DNA of 11,588 nucleotides from Flavobacteriaceae bacterium (GTDB taxonomy: Bacteria; Bacteroidota; Bacteroidia; Flavobacteriales; Flavobacteriaceae). Shown here piece by piece: positions 1-7,212 of the stretch. The position numbers were made by a program, and so were the translations under genes. Location of the stretch: the NCBI GenBank assembly GCA_002693605.1, contig NZQO01000116.1, positions 1-11,588 of the forward strand, written 5' to 3'. The notes below the pieces were generated by a model. It was not told the origin of the DNA and did no database searches. It saw only the letters and a program-made list of their open reading frames with translations. Position 1 is the first letter of the stretch, and every line of letters starts with the position of its first letter.

Positions 1-654
1 AACGAGACAAGCGCTAGCTTGATTAGACAAATTGGCGACTTTACAGACCTTACCAAGAAGGGAGCTGAGAACCTAGAGCGTTCGTTGGAGAGCTTGAAGG
101 AAAAAGATTTGACCATTCGTAAACTGCAGGATGCGGTTACGCGACGTGACTCGGTTAACCTTGCCTTGGTACAGAGCCTGAAGGGCGCCGTGGGCGATCT
201 TAACGACCAGGACATTGAGATTAGCGTAGAAAAAGGAGTGGTGTACGTTAACATTTCAGATAAACTATTGTTCAACAGCGGTAGCTACCAAATCACCTCT
301 CGTGCCAAGGAAATACTGGGCAAGGTGGCCAAAGTTGTGAACAACAAACCAGATTTTGAATTTCTTGTTGAAGGACACACCGATACCGTGCCAATCAGCA
401 CAGGATGCCTGAAGGATAACTGGGATTTGAGCGTAATGCGTGCCACCTCTGTAGTACGATTACTGCAGAACGAATATGGCGTAACCCCATCCCGTATGAC
501 TGCGGGCGGACGTAGCCAGTACGTGCCAATTGCAACGAACGAGACTGCTGAAGGTCGTGCGAAAAACCGCAGAACCCGTATCGTGGTACTTCCTAAATTG
601 GATCAATTCTACAATATGATAGAAGAAGGTCTTAAAGACCCTAAAATTAACTAG
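1..654 (+). CDS. OmpA-family outer-membrane/peptidoglycan-binding protein, 5' partial
   Basis: The reading frame is open from base 1, so the gene enters from the left. The TTG at 19 is an internal Leu and not a start. The visible 217 residues begin with a charged helical stretch (about 1-60, likely coiled coil), followed by an OmpA C-terminal domain (about 80-205). Recognisable parts are the LLFNSG strand, EGHTDTVPI, NWDLSVMRATSVVRLL and the closing NRRTRIVVLP. The Asp of NWDLS and the Arg of MRAT sit where OmpA domains bind diaminopimelate in peptidoglycan. Known flavobacterial relatives are lipoproteins or outer-membrane proteins of roughly 280-300 residues that tie the outer membrane to the cell wall. 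The missing part should therefore be a signal peptide and more coiled coil. The gene ends with TAG and is followed 26 nt later by a strong terminator, so it is the last gene of its transcript. The family call is secure; the exact role is inferred. Confidence 0.95.
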   Translation, partial: NETSASLIRQIGDFTDLTKKGAENLERSLESLKEKDLTIRKLQDAVTRRDSVNLALVQSLKGAVGDLNDQDIEISVEKGVVYVNISDKLLFNSGSYQITSRAKEILGKVAKVVNNKPDFEFLVEGHTDTVPISTGCLKDNWDLSVMRATSVVRLLQNEYGVTPSRMTAGGRSQYVPIATNETAEGRAKNRRTRIVVLPKLDQFYNMIEEGLKDPKIN

Positions 655-675
655 GTTAAACATAAATTGAAGTTG

Positions 676-709
676 CAAAAAGCCCGGCAAAATTGCCGGG
701 CTTTTTTTA
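676..709 (+). terminator. Rho-independent terminator, probably bidirectional
   Basis: An 8-bp GC-rich stem (AGCCCGGC at 681-688 with GCCGGGCT at 695-702, extended by AA/TT inside) is followed by a run of seven T at 702-708. On the other strand the same stem is followed by five T (676-680 read in reverse). It lies between the OmpA-family gene and the convergent YrdC-family gene, so it can serve both. Confidence 0.92.
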
Positions 710-755
710 TTTCCAAATTAAAAATTAAACGAGATACTCAATAGCTATTTTCAAC

Positions 756-783
756 AGAAAAACCAAAACGATAGGTTTCGGTT
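756..783 (-). terminator. weak hairpin after the YrdC-family gene
   Basis: Read on the minus strand, AACC-g-AAAC pairs with GTTT-t-GGTT around a 5-nt loop (780-783/775-778 with 766-769/761-764). A short T-rich tail (TTTTTC) follows. It lies about 32 nt after the stop of the YrdC-family gene. The internal mismatch and low GC make it a weak terminator at best; the hairpin at 681-702 is a stronger backup. Confidence 0.35.
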
Positions 784-814
784 CTATGCAGTTTAATTTA
801 AACTTATGGCAAAG

Positions 815-1432
815 TTATATCTCGAGACTTCCTTTTCCCTCCCGCACCAAAATGGGTTCGGGCCCGGTAAGATCGATAACGGTTGAGGGAATATTGTCGC
901 CATACCCACCATCTACCACGACATCGACCAACTTTTCCCATTTCTCGAAAATAAGCTCGGGGTCGGTGGTATACTCTATCACCTCATCTTCATCCTTGAT
1001 GGAGGTAGAGATTATCGGGTTACCAAGCTTGTTAACCAGGGCGCGGGTAATATTGTTGTCGGGCACCCGAATACCAACTTCCTTCTTTTTCTTGAATACC
1101 GTGGGCAAATTATTATTGCCCGGAAGGATAAAGGTATAAGGACCCGGGAGTGCCCGTTTCAGTATCTTGAAGGTGGCGCCGTCAATCTGTCTAACATAAT
1201 CACTCAAGTTGCTCAAATCTTCGCATACGAATGAAAAATTGGCCTTTTCAAGCTTTACCCCCTTCAGTTGCGCCACGCGCTCCAATGCCCGGTTGTTATT
1301 TATATCGCATCCCAGCGCATACACCGTATCACTCGGATAAATTACCAATCCGCCGGCACGGATAATATCTACCACCCGTTTCACGTCTTTCGGATTGGGA
1401 TTTTCCTCGTAAAGTCTAATTAACTCTGCCAT
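815..1432 (-). CDS. YrdC/Sua5-domain protein of the YciO type
   Basis: This 205-residue protein is a single YrdC domain, the fold of L-threonylcarbamoyladenylate synthases, which supply the activated carbamoyl-threonine for the t6A37 modification of tRNA. Seen here are YPSDTVYALGCD (32-43), LPGPYTFIL (95-103), GIRVP (120-124), STVIDLT (183-189) and the closing VREG (196-199). Length and motifs match E. coli YciO (about 206 residues) better than TsaC or the two-domain Sua5. The synthase signature normally includes a Lys-x-Arg pair and a Ser-x-Asn motif. Here the first reads K57-G-V59, and the second is replaced by STSIKD (142-147). A catalytic role in t6A is therefore doubtful. The ATG at 1432 has no clear ribosome binding site, as is usual in this phylum. 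It lies 31 nt after the DUF2945 gene on the same strand, so the two may share a transcript. Confidence 0.88.
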   Translation of the reverse strand: MAELIRLYEENPNPKDVKRVVDIIRAGGLVIYPSDTVYALGCDINNNRALERVAQLKGVKLEKANFSFVCEDLSNLSDYVRQIDGATFKILKRALPGPYTFILPGNNNLPTVFKKKKEVGIRVPDNNITRALVNKLGNPIISTSIKDEDEVIEYTTDPELIFEKWEKLVDVVVDGGYGDNIPSTVIDLTGPEPILVREGKGSLEI

Positions 1433-1463
1433 TTATGAAAATTATTCAGTGGTTATAACGCAA

Positions 1464-1679
1464 CTAGGCATCTTTCCGGGTTACTTCTTTTTCCAATTTC
1501 AGCACGCGGCTGCCGTCCTCCTGCCCTATCAGCAAGGCCTTGTTATGTCTTTCGCCGTGTCGGGTTACCTCGTTACCGGCAATGGTTCGCGTAACGCTTT
1601 CAGAAAATGTCTCGACCACGGTGCCCGAAGCGGTTCCGTTACCCCATTCCCACGTTACTTTGGTTCCTTCTCTTATCAT
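1464..1679 (-). CDS. DUF2945 family (HVA1, tudor-like) small protein
   Basis: This is a 71-residue soluble protein. From the chosen start it reads MIREGTKVTWEWGNGTASG, followed by VETF, a basic stretch with GNEVTR, and the ending QEDGSRVLKLEKEV. That is the order of the DUF2945 family (hypervirulence-associated protein, tudor-like fold): a KVxWxWGNGxAxG start and a DGxxVLKxxxEV end. The family is small, widespread and without an established biochemical function. An upstream in-frame ATG at 1709 would add ten residues (MILTIFKIKA) not seen in the family, so I prefer 1679. It precedes the YciO-type gene by 31 nt on the same strand and is divergent from the hydrolase gene. No clear promoter can be singled out in the AT-rich stretch 1680-1785. 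Confidence 0.8.
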   Translation of the reverse strand: MIREGTKVTWEWGNGTASGTVVETFSESVTRTIAGNEVTRHGERHNKALLIGQEDGSRVLKLEKEVTRKDA

Positions 1680-1785
1680 AGCTTTTATTTTAAAAATAGT
1701 TAAAATCAATACAATTTACCCTAAAATAACGAATCCTTAACATAAAATGCCGAAGCGAGCGTTAGTGTTCTTATACCTCAACAAT

Positions 1786-2667
1786 ATGAGTAATTTCAAC
1801 TATTTCCTGGCCATTTTGTTCGTGGCGACTTTAGTGGGTTGTTCCAAGGAAGAATCTACCACGCAAGAGCCCAATGAGGCACCCTTAACAGCCGAGGTTA
1901 TGCGGGATGTCTCCTACGGGCCCCACGAACAACAGATTTATGATATCTATTTGCCAGAGGGCCGGTCTGGCGATAAAACGAAGGTGATCGTATTGGTGCA
2001 CGGAGGTGGCTGGATAGAGGGAGATAAGGCCGATATGGCCTGGTACGTCCCACTATTACAACTGTCGCACCCACACCACGCCATTGTCAACATGAACTAC
2101 GTACTGGCAACCACCACCACACCGGCGTTTCCAAATCAGTTTTTGGACGTGCAGCAACTTCTGCAGAAAATTTACGATGAAAGGGAGCAACTGCAAATCG
2201 TGCCCGAATTCGGGCTCATTGGCGCCAGTGCCGGAGCGCACCTCAGCTTAATGTACGACGCGGTTTATGATGATCTGGATCACGTTAAATTTGTCGCCGA
2301 TATTGTTGGGCCGACCGATTTAACGGACCCGTTTTATGCCAATAACCCTAATTTTCAATTTTTTCTCAACGCTGCCGTAGATGAAAGCGCCTACCCGCCC
2401 GGTACCGATTATGCAAGCGCGGTAAGTCCCGCCCTACACGTTAGCGGAAAAAGTAGCCCTACCATTTTATTTTATGGTAATGCCGATCCTTTGGTTCCCC
2501 TTTCAAACGGGCAGACCTTGCAAAATGCGCTTAGCACCGCAATGGTAACCCATAGTTTTACTATTTATGAAGGGGGACATGGAGATGACTGGAGTGAAGC
2601 GGACCGAGCCGATTTACGGGAAAAGCTCTCCGAATTCATTTCGCTTCATCTATCCGTTCCGAATTAA
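1786..2667 (+). CDS. lipoprotein alpha/beta hydrolase (esterase/lipase-like)
   Basis: This 293-residue protein starts with a lipoprotein signal peptide (MSNFNYFLAILFVATLVGC, lipidated Cys19). It continues as an alpha/beta hydrolase of the carboxylesterase / BD-FAE-like kind. HGGGW (72-76) supplies the oxyanion hole, GASAG (146-150) carries nucleophile Ser148, and Asp234 (in NADPLVP) and His265 (in GGHGDDW) complete the triad. All catalytic elements are intact, so an active serine ester hydrolase is likely; the substrate cannot be told. After Cys19 comes SKEE, which resembles the lipoprotein export signal (Lys plus two acidic residues) that sends Bacteroidota lipoproteins to the cell surface. 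An upstream ATG at 1747 would put 13 odd residues ahead of the signal peptide, so I chose 1786. The stop overlaps the stop of the convergent helicase gene (2664-2667). Confidence 0.88.
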   Translation: MSNFNYFLAILFVATLVGCSKEESTTQEPNEAPLTAEVMRDVSYGPHEQQIYDIYLPEGRSGDKTKVIVLVHGGGWIEGDKADMAWYVPLLQLSHPHHAIVNMNYVLATTTTPAFPNQFLDVQQLLQKIYDEREQLQIVPEFGLIGASAGAHLSLMYDAVYDDLDHVKFVADIVGPTDLTDPFYANNPNFQFFLNAAVDESAYPPGTDYASAVSPALHVSGKSSPTILFYGNADPLVPLSNGQTLQNALSTAMVTHSFTIYEGGHGDDWSEADRADLREKLSEFISLHLSVPN

Positions 2668-4988
2668 TCGCCGTCTAGCACATTTAATTTTGCAAAGCGA
2701 AGCAAAAGTTTCTTAACCCCGCCGTTTTCGAAGTTTATTTCGGCCTTGGTATCGGCTCCCACACCCTCGATCTTCAAGATTTTTCCTTTTCCGAAGCGAA
2801 CGTGCTCCACTAGGGTGCCTTCGTTCAAATTTGCCTCGGCCGGATCGAAGTTCTTATCGGCATTACTGCTAACGGGTTTCAACTTGCGCAATTTCCGCAG
2901 TTGATCTTCCGAAGGGCCCTTGGGGGGTGTTCCCGAGACCGGCTTTTGGTTGCGCAACCTACTTCTATCGACCTCCCCGAAAATATCGGCATTTATCAAC
3001 GGCTTGTAGCGGTGCTCGGTTACGGGCGTTAGGTATTCTAGGAAATTTTCGTCAATTTCCTCAATAAAACGACTGGGCTCGGCATCGATTAGCTTTCCCC
3101 AGCGATACCTACTTTGCGTATAGGTGAGGTAGGCCTGTTTCTCGGCCCGGGTAACGGCCACGTAAAATAAGCGACGTTCCTCCTCGAGCTCACTACGGGT
3201 GTTCATGCTCATGGCGCTTGGAAAAAGGTCCTCTTCCATCCCCACGATATAAACGTACGGAAATTCGAGCCCCTTGGCAAGATGGACCGTCATTAGCGCC
3301 ACGCGGTCATCGTTGCCCTTTTCGTTGTCGAGATCGGTTGCCAGGGCCACATCTTCTAGAAATTCGGCGAGCGAGCCGGTTGTATCGGCCAGCTCTTTTT
3401 GCTCCTCCACGAAGTCGCGCATACCGTTCAAAAGTTCCTCAATGTTCTCTATGCGGGCAATCCCTTCGGGGGTACCGTCCTTCTTCAATTCCTGTAGCAA
3501 GCCGGTTTTCTTTGTAACGTGTTCGGCAATTTCAAAAGCATTGTAGGAGTTGTTCAGAATCTGGAAACTTTCGATCATTGTCGTAAAATCTTCCAACTTA
3601 TTCTGGGTGCCCTTGTTGATTTTCAGGTCAATCTTGCCCAGGTTCTTGATCACTTCAAAAATAGAGCGTCCGTAGTGATTGGCCGCCACGGTTAATCGGT
3701 CTATAGTCGTTTGGCCAATGCCCCGCGCTGGATAGTTGATAACGCGTTTCAGCGCCTCTTCGTCCTTGGGGTTTAGTATTAAGCGTAAATAGGCAATTAC
3801 GTCCTTAATTTCCTTGCGTTGGTAAAAACTAAGGCCACCGTAAATTCGGTACGGAATATCTTTTTTCCGAAGCGCGTCCTCAATGGCCCTTGATTGTGCG
3901 TTGGTGCGGTACAATACGGCGAAATCGCTATGCTTGCACTGGTTGTTCATGGCCGTTTCAAAAATGGAGCTTGCCACGAAGCGACCTTCGTCACCGTCGG
4001 TCATAGTTCGGTTAATCTTTATCTTGGCACCCTCGTCGTTGGCGGTCCACACGACCTTATCTAAACGAGTCTTGTTCTTTTCGATAATACTGTTGGCGGC
4101 GTTGACGATATTCTTGGTGCTCCGGTAATTTTGCTCTAGGCGGTATACCGAGACGTCATGGTAATCTTTCTGGAAGTTGAGGATGTTGTTGATATTCGCC
4201 CCCCGGAAAGCATAGATACTCTGGGCGTCATCACCCACCACGCAGATATTCTGGAAGCGGTCACTCAATGCCTTCACGATTAAATATTGGCTGTGGTTGG
4301 TATCCTGGTACTCGTCTACCAAAATGTACCGAAATCGATCTTGATATCGCGCCAAAACATTGGGGAAGCGAGTGAGCAGCTCGTTGGTGCGCAGCAGCAG
4401 GTCGTCAAAATCCATTGCCCCGGCCTTAAAGCAACGGTCTACGTAATTCTCGTAGATTTCGCCCAGGCGCGGCATTTTTGCCATTGCATCGGCCTCGATG
4501 AGTTCGGCATTCTGCATATACGCCTTTACGGTAATCAAGCTGTTTTTATACGATGAGATGCGCGAGAGTACCTGTTTGTACTTGTACACATCCTTATCCA
4601 ATTGCATTTCCTTGATTATGGCCCTGATTACGCTTTGCGAATCCTGCGTGTCGTAAATGGTGAAATTAGAAGGAAATCCCAGATTATGTCCCTCGAACCT
4701 AAGAATTTTGGCAAAAATACTATGAAATGTTCCCATCCATAGGTTTTTCGCCTCACTAGCGCCCACGATCTCGGAAATTCGCTTTTTCATTTCGCGGGCC
4801 GCCTTGTTGGTGAAGGTAAGCGCTAGGATGTTAAATGGGTCTACCCCCTGCGACATTAAATACGCGATGCGATAGGTTAGCACGCGCGTCTTGCCCGATC
4901 CGGCACCGGCAATGACGATCATAGCACCGTCTTTCTGTAAGACGGGGGCGCGTTGCGCCTCGTTCAACTGTTTTAAATACTCCTGCAA
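2664..4988 (-). CDS. uvrD: UvrD/PcrA-type superfamily 1 DNA helicase
   Basis: This is an ATP-dependent 3'-5' DNA helicase of nucleotide excision and mismatch repair, 774 residues from the chosen start. All SF1A motifs are present: GAGSGKT (about 28-34), DEYQD (225-229), VGDDAQSIYAFRGA (251-264), QNYRST (286-291), TVHLAKGLEF (567-576) and VAVTRAEK (610-617). The C-terminus (about 722-771, NEGTLVEHVRFGKGKI to the end) is the tudor-like domain that in PcrA/UvrD contacts RNA polymerase. I place the start at the TTG at 4988, giving LQEYLKQLNEAQRAPVLQ, which matches how the family begins. An in-frame ATG at 5093 would add 35 residues (MKNAELF...QKKSR) that look non-coding and contain a promoter-like sequence. 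PcrA and Rep are alternative names for close relatives. It is monocistronic and convergent with the hydrolase gene. The start is uncertain; the family is not. Confidence 0.95.
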   Translation of the reverse strand: MQEYLKQLNEAQRAPVLQKDGAMIVIAGAGSGKTRVLTYRIAYLMSQGVDPFNILALTFTNKAAREMKKRISEIVGASEAKNLWMGTFHSIFAKILRFEGHNLGFPSNFTIYDTQDSQSVIRAIIKEMQLDKDVYKYKQVLSRISSYKNSLITVKAYMQNAELIEADAMAKMPRLGEIYENYVDRCFKAGAMDFDDLLLRTNELLTRFPNVLARYQDRFRYILVDEYQDTNHSQYLIVKALSDRFQNICVVGDDAQSIYAFRGANINNILNFQKDYHDVSVYRLEQNYRSTKNIVNAANSIIEKNKTRLDKVVWTANDEGAKIKINRTMTDGDEGRFVASSIFETAMNNQCKHSDFAVLYRTNAQSRAIEDALRKKDIPYRIYGGLSFYQRKEIKDVIAYLRLILNPKDEEALKRVINYPARGIGQTTIDRLTVAANHYGRSIFEVIKNLGKIDLKINKGTQNKLEDFTTMIESFQILNNSYNAFEIAEHVTKKTGLLQELKKDGTPEGIARIENIEELLNGMRDFVEEQKELADTTGSLAEFLEDVALATDLDNEKGNDDRVALMTVHLAKGLEFPYVYIVGMEEDLFPSAMSMNTRSELEEERRLFYVAVTRAEKQAYLTYTQSRYRWGKLIDAEPSRFIEEIDENFLEYLTPVTEHRYKPLINADIFGEVDRSRLRNQKPVSGTPPKGPSEDQLRKLRKLKPVSSNADKNFDPAEANLNEGTLVEHVRFGKGKILKIEGVGADTKAEINFENGGVKKLLLRFAKLNVLDGD

Positions 4989-5014
4989 AAGCCTCGATTT
5001 TTTCTGAAGAATTC

Positions 5015-5045
5015 CAAAGGCGAAAAATACCAATTTTAAAGCAAA
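5015..5045 (-). promoter_or_regulatory. candidate promoter of the helicase gene
   Basis: On the minus strand TTTG (5045-5042) is followed after 19 nt by CGCCTTTG (5022-5015). This resembles the Bacteroidota pattern TTTG-N19-TAnnTTTG except that the TA is CG. A start site near 5008 would give a leader of about 20 nt to the TTG at 4988. It fits only if the ATG at 5093 is not the start. Confidence 0.3.
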
Positions 5046-5136
5046 CCCCTTACGGCTTTGTCTATAATTTATAAACAGTTCGGCATTTTTCATTTGTTTA
5101 AATTTAAATATCTTTAGACCTCAAGAAACTCAATCT

Positions 5137-6420
5137 ATGAAACATCTTTTTTTACCGTTCCTGTCGCTTTTTGTAACCTTTGGCGCGTTAGCACAGATGG
5201 ATGCCGCCTTGTTGAAGGACATCGAATCTATTGAAGATCAGGTCGTGGAATGGCGCCGCCATTTCCACCAAAATCCAGAGCTCTCCAATCGTGAGTTCAA
5301 TACTGCCAAGAAAATTGAGGCGCATCTGCGCAGCCTGGGCATGGAGGTGCAAACTGGAATCGCAAAAACGGGGGTAGTGGGCATTCTTAAGGGAAATGAC
5401 AAGGGGAAGGTAGTTGCGCTTAGGGCCGATATCGACGCGCTGCCGGTAACCGAACGAAACGACTTGCCCTTCAAAAGTGAAATTAAGACCGATTTCCTCA
5501 ATACCGAAACCGGGGTCATGCACGCCTGCGGACACGATACGCACATTGCCATTTTAATGGGGGTTGCCGAGGTTTTGAGCAAGCATAAGGATAAACTGAA
5601 TGGTACGGTGAAATTCATCTTCCAGCCAGCGGAAGAAGGTCCGCCGCCGGGTGAGGAAGGTGGTGCCAAGCTCATGATTAAGGAGGGTGTTCTTAAAAAC
5701 CCCGATGTCGACGCCATTTTTGGCCTTCATATTAACTCCGGCACTCCCGTAAACACCATAAAGTACAAGCCAGAGGGAACGATGGCAGCCGTAGAGCGAT
5801 TCGTGGTAAACGTAACCGGAAAACAGACACATGGCTCGGCGCCGTGGAGCGGCGTTGACCCGATCTTGATTTCGGCAAAGATTATCGATGGCTTTCAAAC
5901 AATTATTAGCCGGGAAGCCGAGCTTACGGAGGCTCCTGCCGTAATTACAGTTGGAAAAATCACGAGCGGGGTTCGGTTTAACATAATTCCCGAGTCGGCT
6001 CAATTAATAGGAACAGTACGAACCCTAGACCCGAAAATGCGCGATATGATTATCAAGCGAATGACCGATATGGCCCAGGACATAGCCAAGGCATATGGTG
6101 GTAGCGCCACTGTAGAATGGCAAAATAATACCGTGGTGACGTACAACGACCCCTCGTTGACCGCGCAGATGCTCCCCACGCTCGAACAAATTGCGGGCAA
6201 GGAAAATGTTTCGCTTATGAAAGCTACAACCGGCGGCGAGGATTTTTCCTATTTTCAAGAAGTGGTACCGGGTTTCTATTTTTTCCTCGGCGGAATGTCC
6301 AAGGGAAATACCACCCCGTACCCCCACCACACCCCCGACTTCATGATCGATGAAGATGGAATGCTGCTCGGGGTAAAGGCAATGTCGCAATTAACCATCG
6401 ATTACCTGAACAAAACATAA
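5137..6420 (+). CDS. secreted M20D-family amidohydrolase / peptidase
   Basis: This 427-residue metal-dependent amidohydrolase belongs to the M20D group, which includes hippurate hydrolase, IAA-amino acid hydrolase and N-acyl-L-amino acid amidohydrolase. A signal peptide (MKHLFLPFLSLFVTFGALAQ, cleavage about 20) predicts export to the periplasm or beyond. The dinuclear metal site is complete: Cys131 and His133 in MHACGHDTH, Glu166/Glu167 in PAEEG, His198 in GLH, and the C-terminal His397/398 in YPHHTPDF. A smaller dimerisation/lid domain is inserted at about 215-325 (THGSAPWSGVDP lies in it). These enzymes remove acyl groups or other N-caps from amino acids; the substrate here is not visible. 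A TATCTTTA box (5109-5116) lies 20 nt before the ATG, but I find no convincing partner at -33. The gene is divergent from the helicase and followed by a non-coding stretch, so it is probably monocistronic. Confidence 0.93.
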   Translation: MKHLFLPFLSLFVTFGALAQMDAALLKDIESIEDQVVEWRRHFHQNPELSNREFNTAKKIEAHLRSLGMEVQTGIAKTGVVGILKGNDKGKVVALRADIDALPVTERNDLPFKSEIKTDFLNTETGVMHACGHDTHIAILMGVAEVLSKHKDKLNGTVKFIFQPAEEGPPPGEEGGAKLMIKEGVLKNPDVDAIFGLHINSGTPVNTIKYKPEGTMAAVERFVVNVTGKQTHGSAPWSGVDPILISAKIIDGFQTIISREAELTEAPAVITVGKITSGVRFNIIPESAQLIGTVRTLDPKMRDMIIKRMTDMAQDIAKAYGGSATVEWQNNTVVTYNDPSLTAQMLPTLEQIAGKENVSLMKATTGGEDFSYFQEVVPGFYFFLGGMSKGNTTPYPHHTPDFMIDEDGMLLGVKAMSQLTIDYLNKT

Positions 6421-6425
6421 CCTCC

Positions 6426-6696
6426 CATTTGAAAAATCGACAAGGGTGCAGTTTTTTTAAAAATTTCCGAAAAGAACTGCTGGAAATGACCCACGCTTAC
6501 AGCTACGAGTAACCCAGCCAATTTATGATGGGTGAGGCAGGATTAAGCCCGGGCGACCGCAACCTAAAAAACGCCCGTGACCTTATTCTGGGGTAAAGGA
6601 AATTCAGGAATGTCCCTACGTAGGCGGAGACTGTAATAAAAAGGCCAGAAAGAAGGCTAGAGAATTAAAAGATAAAAACAATATACGTTATTTACT
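6426..6696 (+). other. gene-free stretch with frame-broken coding-like sequence
   Basis: No intact gene is visible between the M20D stop and the next ATG. On the plus strand one frame reads NFRKELLEMTHAYSYE and hits TAA at 6510. It continues in the same frame with MMGEAGLSPGDRNLKNARDLILG and stops at 6594-6596. Shifted by one base, the sequence continues as VKEIQECPYVGGDCNKKA and on through 6676 as a Lys/Arg-rich stretch. The composition looks protein-like, including two Cys spaced CPYVGGDC, and the pieces join end to end. They may be the remnant of a decayed small gene. I recognise no family, so chance is possible. A perfect 10-bp palindrome CCTACGTAGG lies at 6615-6624. Confidence 0.3.
6448..6480. 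other. 11-bp hairpin downstream of the M20D gene
   Basis: GCAGTTTTTTT (6448-6458) pairs with AAAAGAACTGC (6470-6480), with one G-T pair and an 11-nt loop. It starts 28 nt after the M20D stop. It has no T-tail on either strand, so it is not a classical terminator. It might stabilise the 3' end of the M20D mRNA. Confidence 0.35.
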
Positions 6697-7212
6697 ATGG
6701 AATTTGCTCCCGTACTCAATTATTTCGCCTACCTCCTGCCCGCCATCGTGGTGGGGGTTATCGCCTATTATTTTTTCAAGGGCCATACTGCCAACGAAGA
6801 GGGCCGGCGGCGGTACCTTATTCAGAAAGAAGCGCAGGCACAGGTGTTGCCAACCCGTTTACAGGCCTATGAGCGCATGACCCTTTTTCTGGAACGCATA
6901 GACCCCAATAGATTATTAATTAGGGTGAAGCCTTTTTCAGATGACGTGGAAAAATACGAGGAAACCTTAATTAAAAATATAGAACAGGAATTTGACCACA
7001 ACCTCACGCAGCAAATTTACCTCACCCCCGAATGCTGGAACCTCATTAATGCCGCCAAGAACGCCACCATGCAAGTAGTGCGGCAAACCGCTATGAAAGC
7101 TGAAACTGCCGACAAGTTGCGGGAGGCCATTTTAAACCACTTCATGGGTGAGGTAAGTCCGTCGCAAAAGGCGCTGATGTACGTGAAGAAGGAAGTAGCC
7201 GAACTGTTTTAG
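6697..7212 (+). CDS. conserved flavobacterial membrane protein, function unknown
   Basis: This is a 171-residue protein with one N-terminal membrane helix (about 10-27, YFAYLLPAIVVGVIAYYFF) and a soluble remainder predicted to face the cytoplasm. A basic stretch, GRRRY (36-40), follows the helix. The soluble part is helical and charged, with LPTRLQAYERMTLFLERIDP (51-70) as its most distinctive stretch. I have seen this arrangement in many Flavobacteriia as a conserved protein of unknown function (possibly the family listed as DUF7935; I am not certain of the number). No catalytic motif is visible. The ATG at 6697 is directly ahead of the hydrophobic helix, and there is no Shine-Dalgarno. Its TAG overlaps the stop of the convergent response-regulator gene by 4 bp. 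Confidence 0.8.
   Translation: MEFAPVLNYFAYLLPAIVVGVIAYYFFKGHTANEEGRRRYLIQKEAQAQVLPTRLQAYERMTLFLERIDPNRLLIRVKPFSDDVEKYEETLIKNIEQEFDHNLTQQIYLTPECWNLINAAKNATMQVVRQTAMKAETADKLREAILNHFMGEVSPSQKALMYVKKEVAELF

Noticed and set aside
786..1139. Plus-strand open frame of 117 codons
   Set aside because: It is antisense to the conserved YrdC domain and rich in Ser/Thr, as is usual for shadow frames.
1680..1785. Promoters for the divergent DUF2945 and hydrolase genes
   Set aside because: The stretch has several TA-rich boxes, but none pairs with a TTTG at the 19-nt spacing, so I did not pick one.
3218..3546. Plus-strand open frames of 90-99 codons inside the helicase gene
   Set aside because: They lie opposite the conserved helicase domain 2B/2A coding region; the translations are low-complexity Ser/Arg/Pro text.
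5188..6390. Several long minus-strand open frames inside the M20D gene (for example 5238-5717 and 5554-6003)
   Set aside because: They are antisense shadows of a clearly conserved enzyme and carry no recognisable motif.
6421..6696. A structured RNA such as tmRNA, RNase P RNA or SRP RNA in the gene-free stretch
   Set aside because: I looked for the CCA end and tag of tmRNA, the conserved cores of RNase P RNA, and the SRP GGAAG tetraloop region, and found none.
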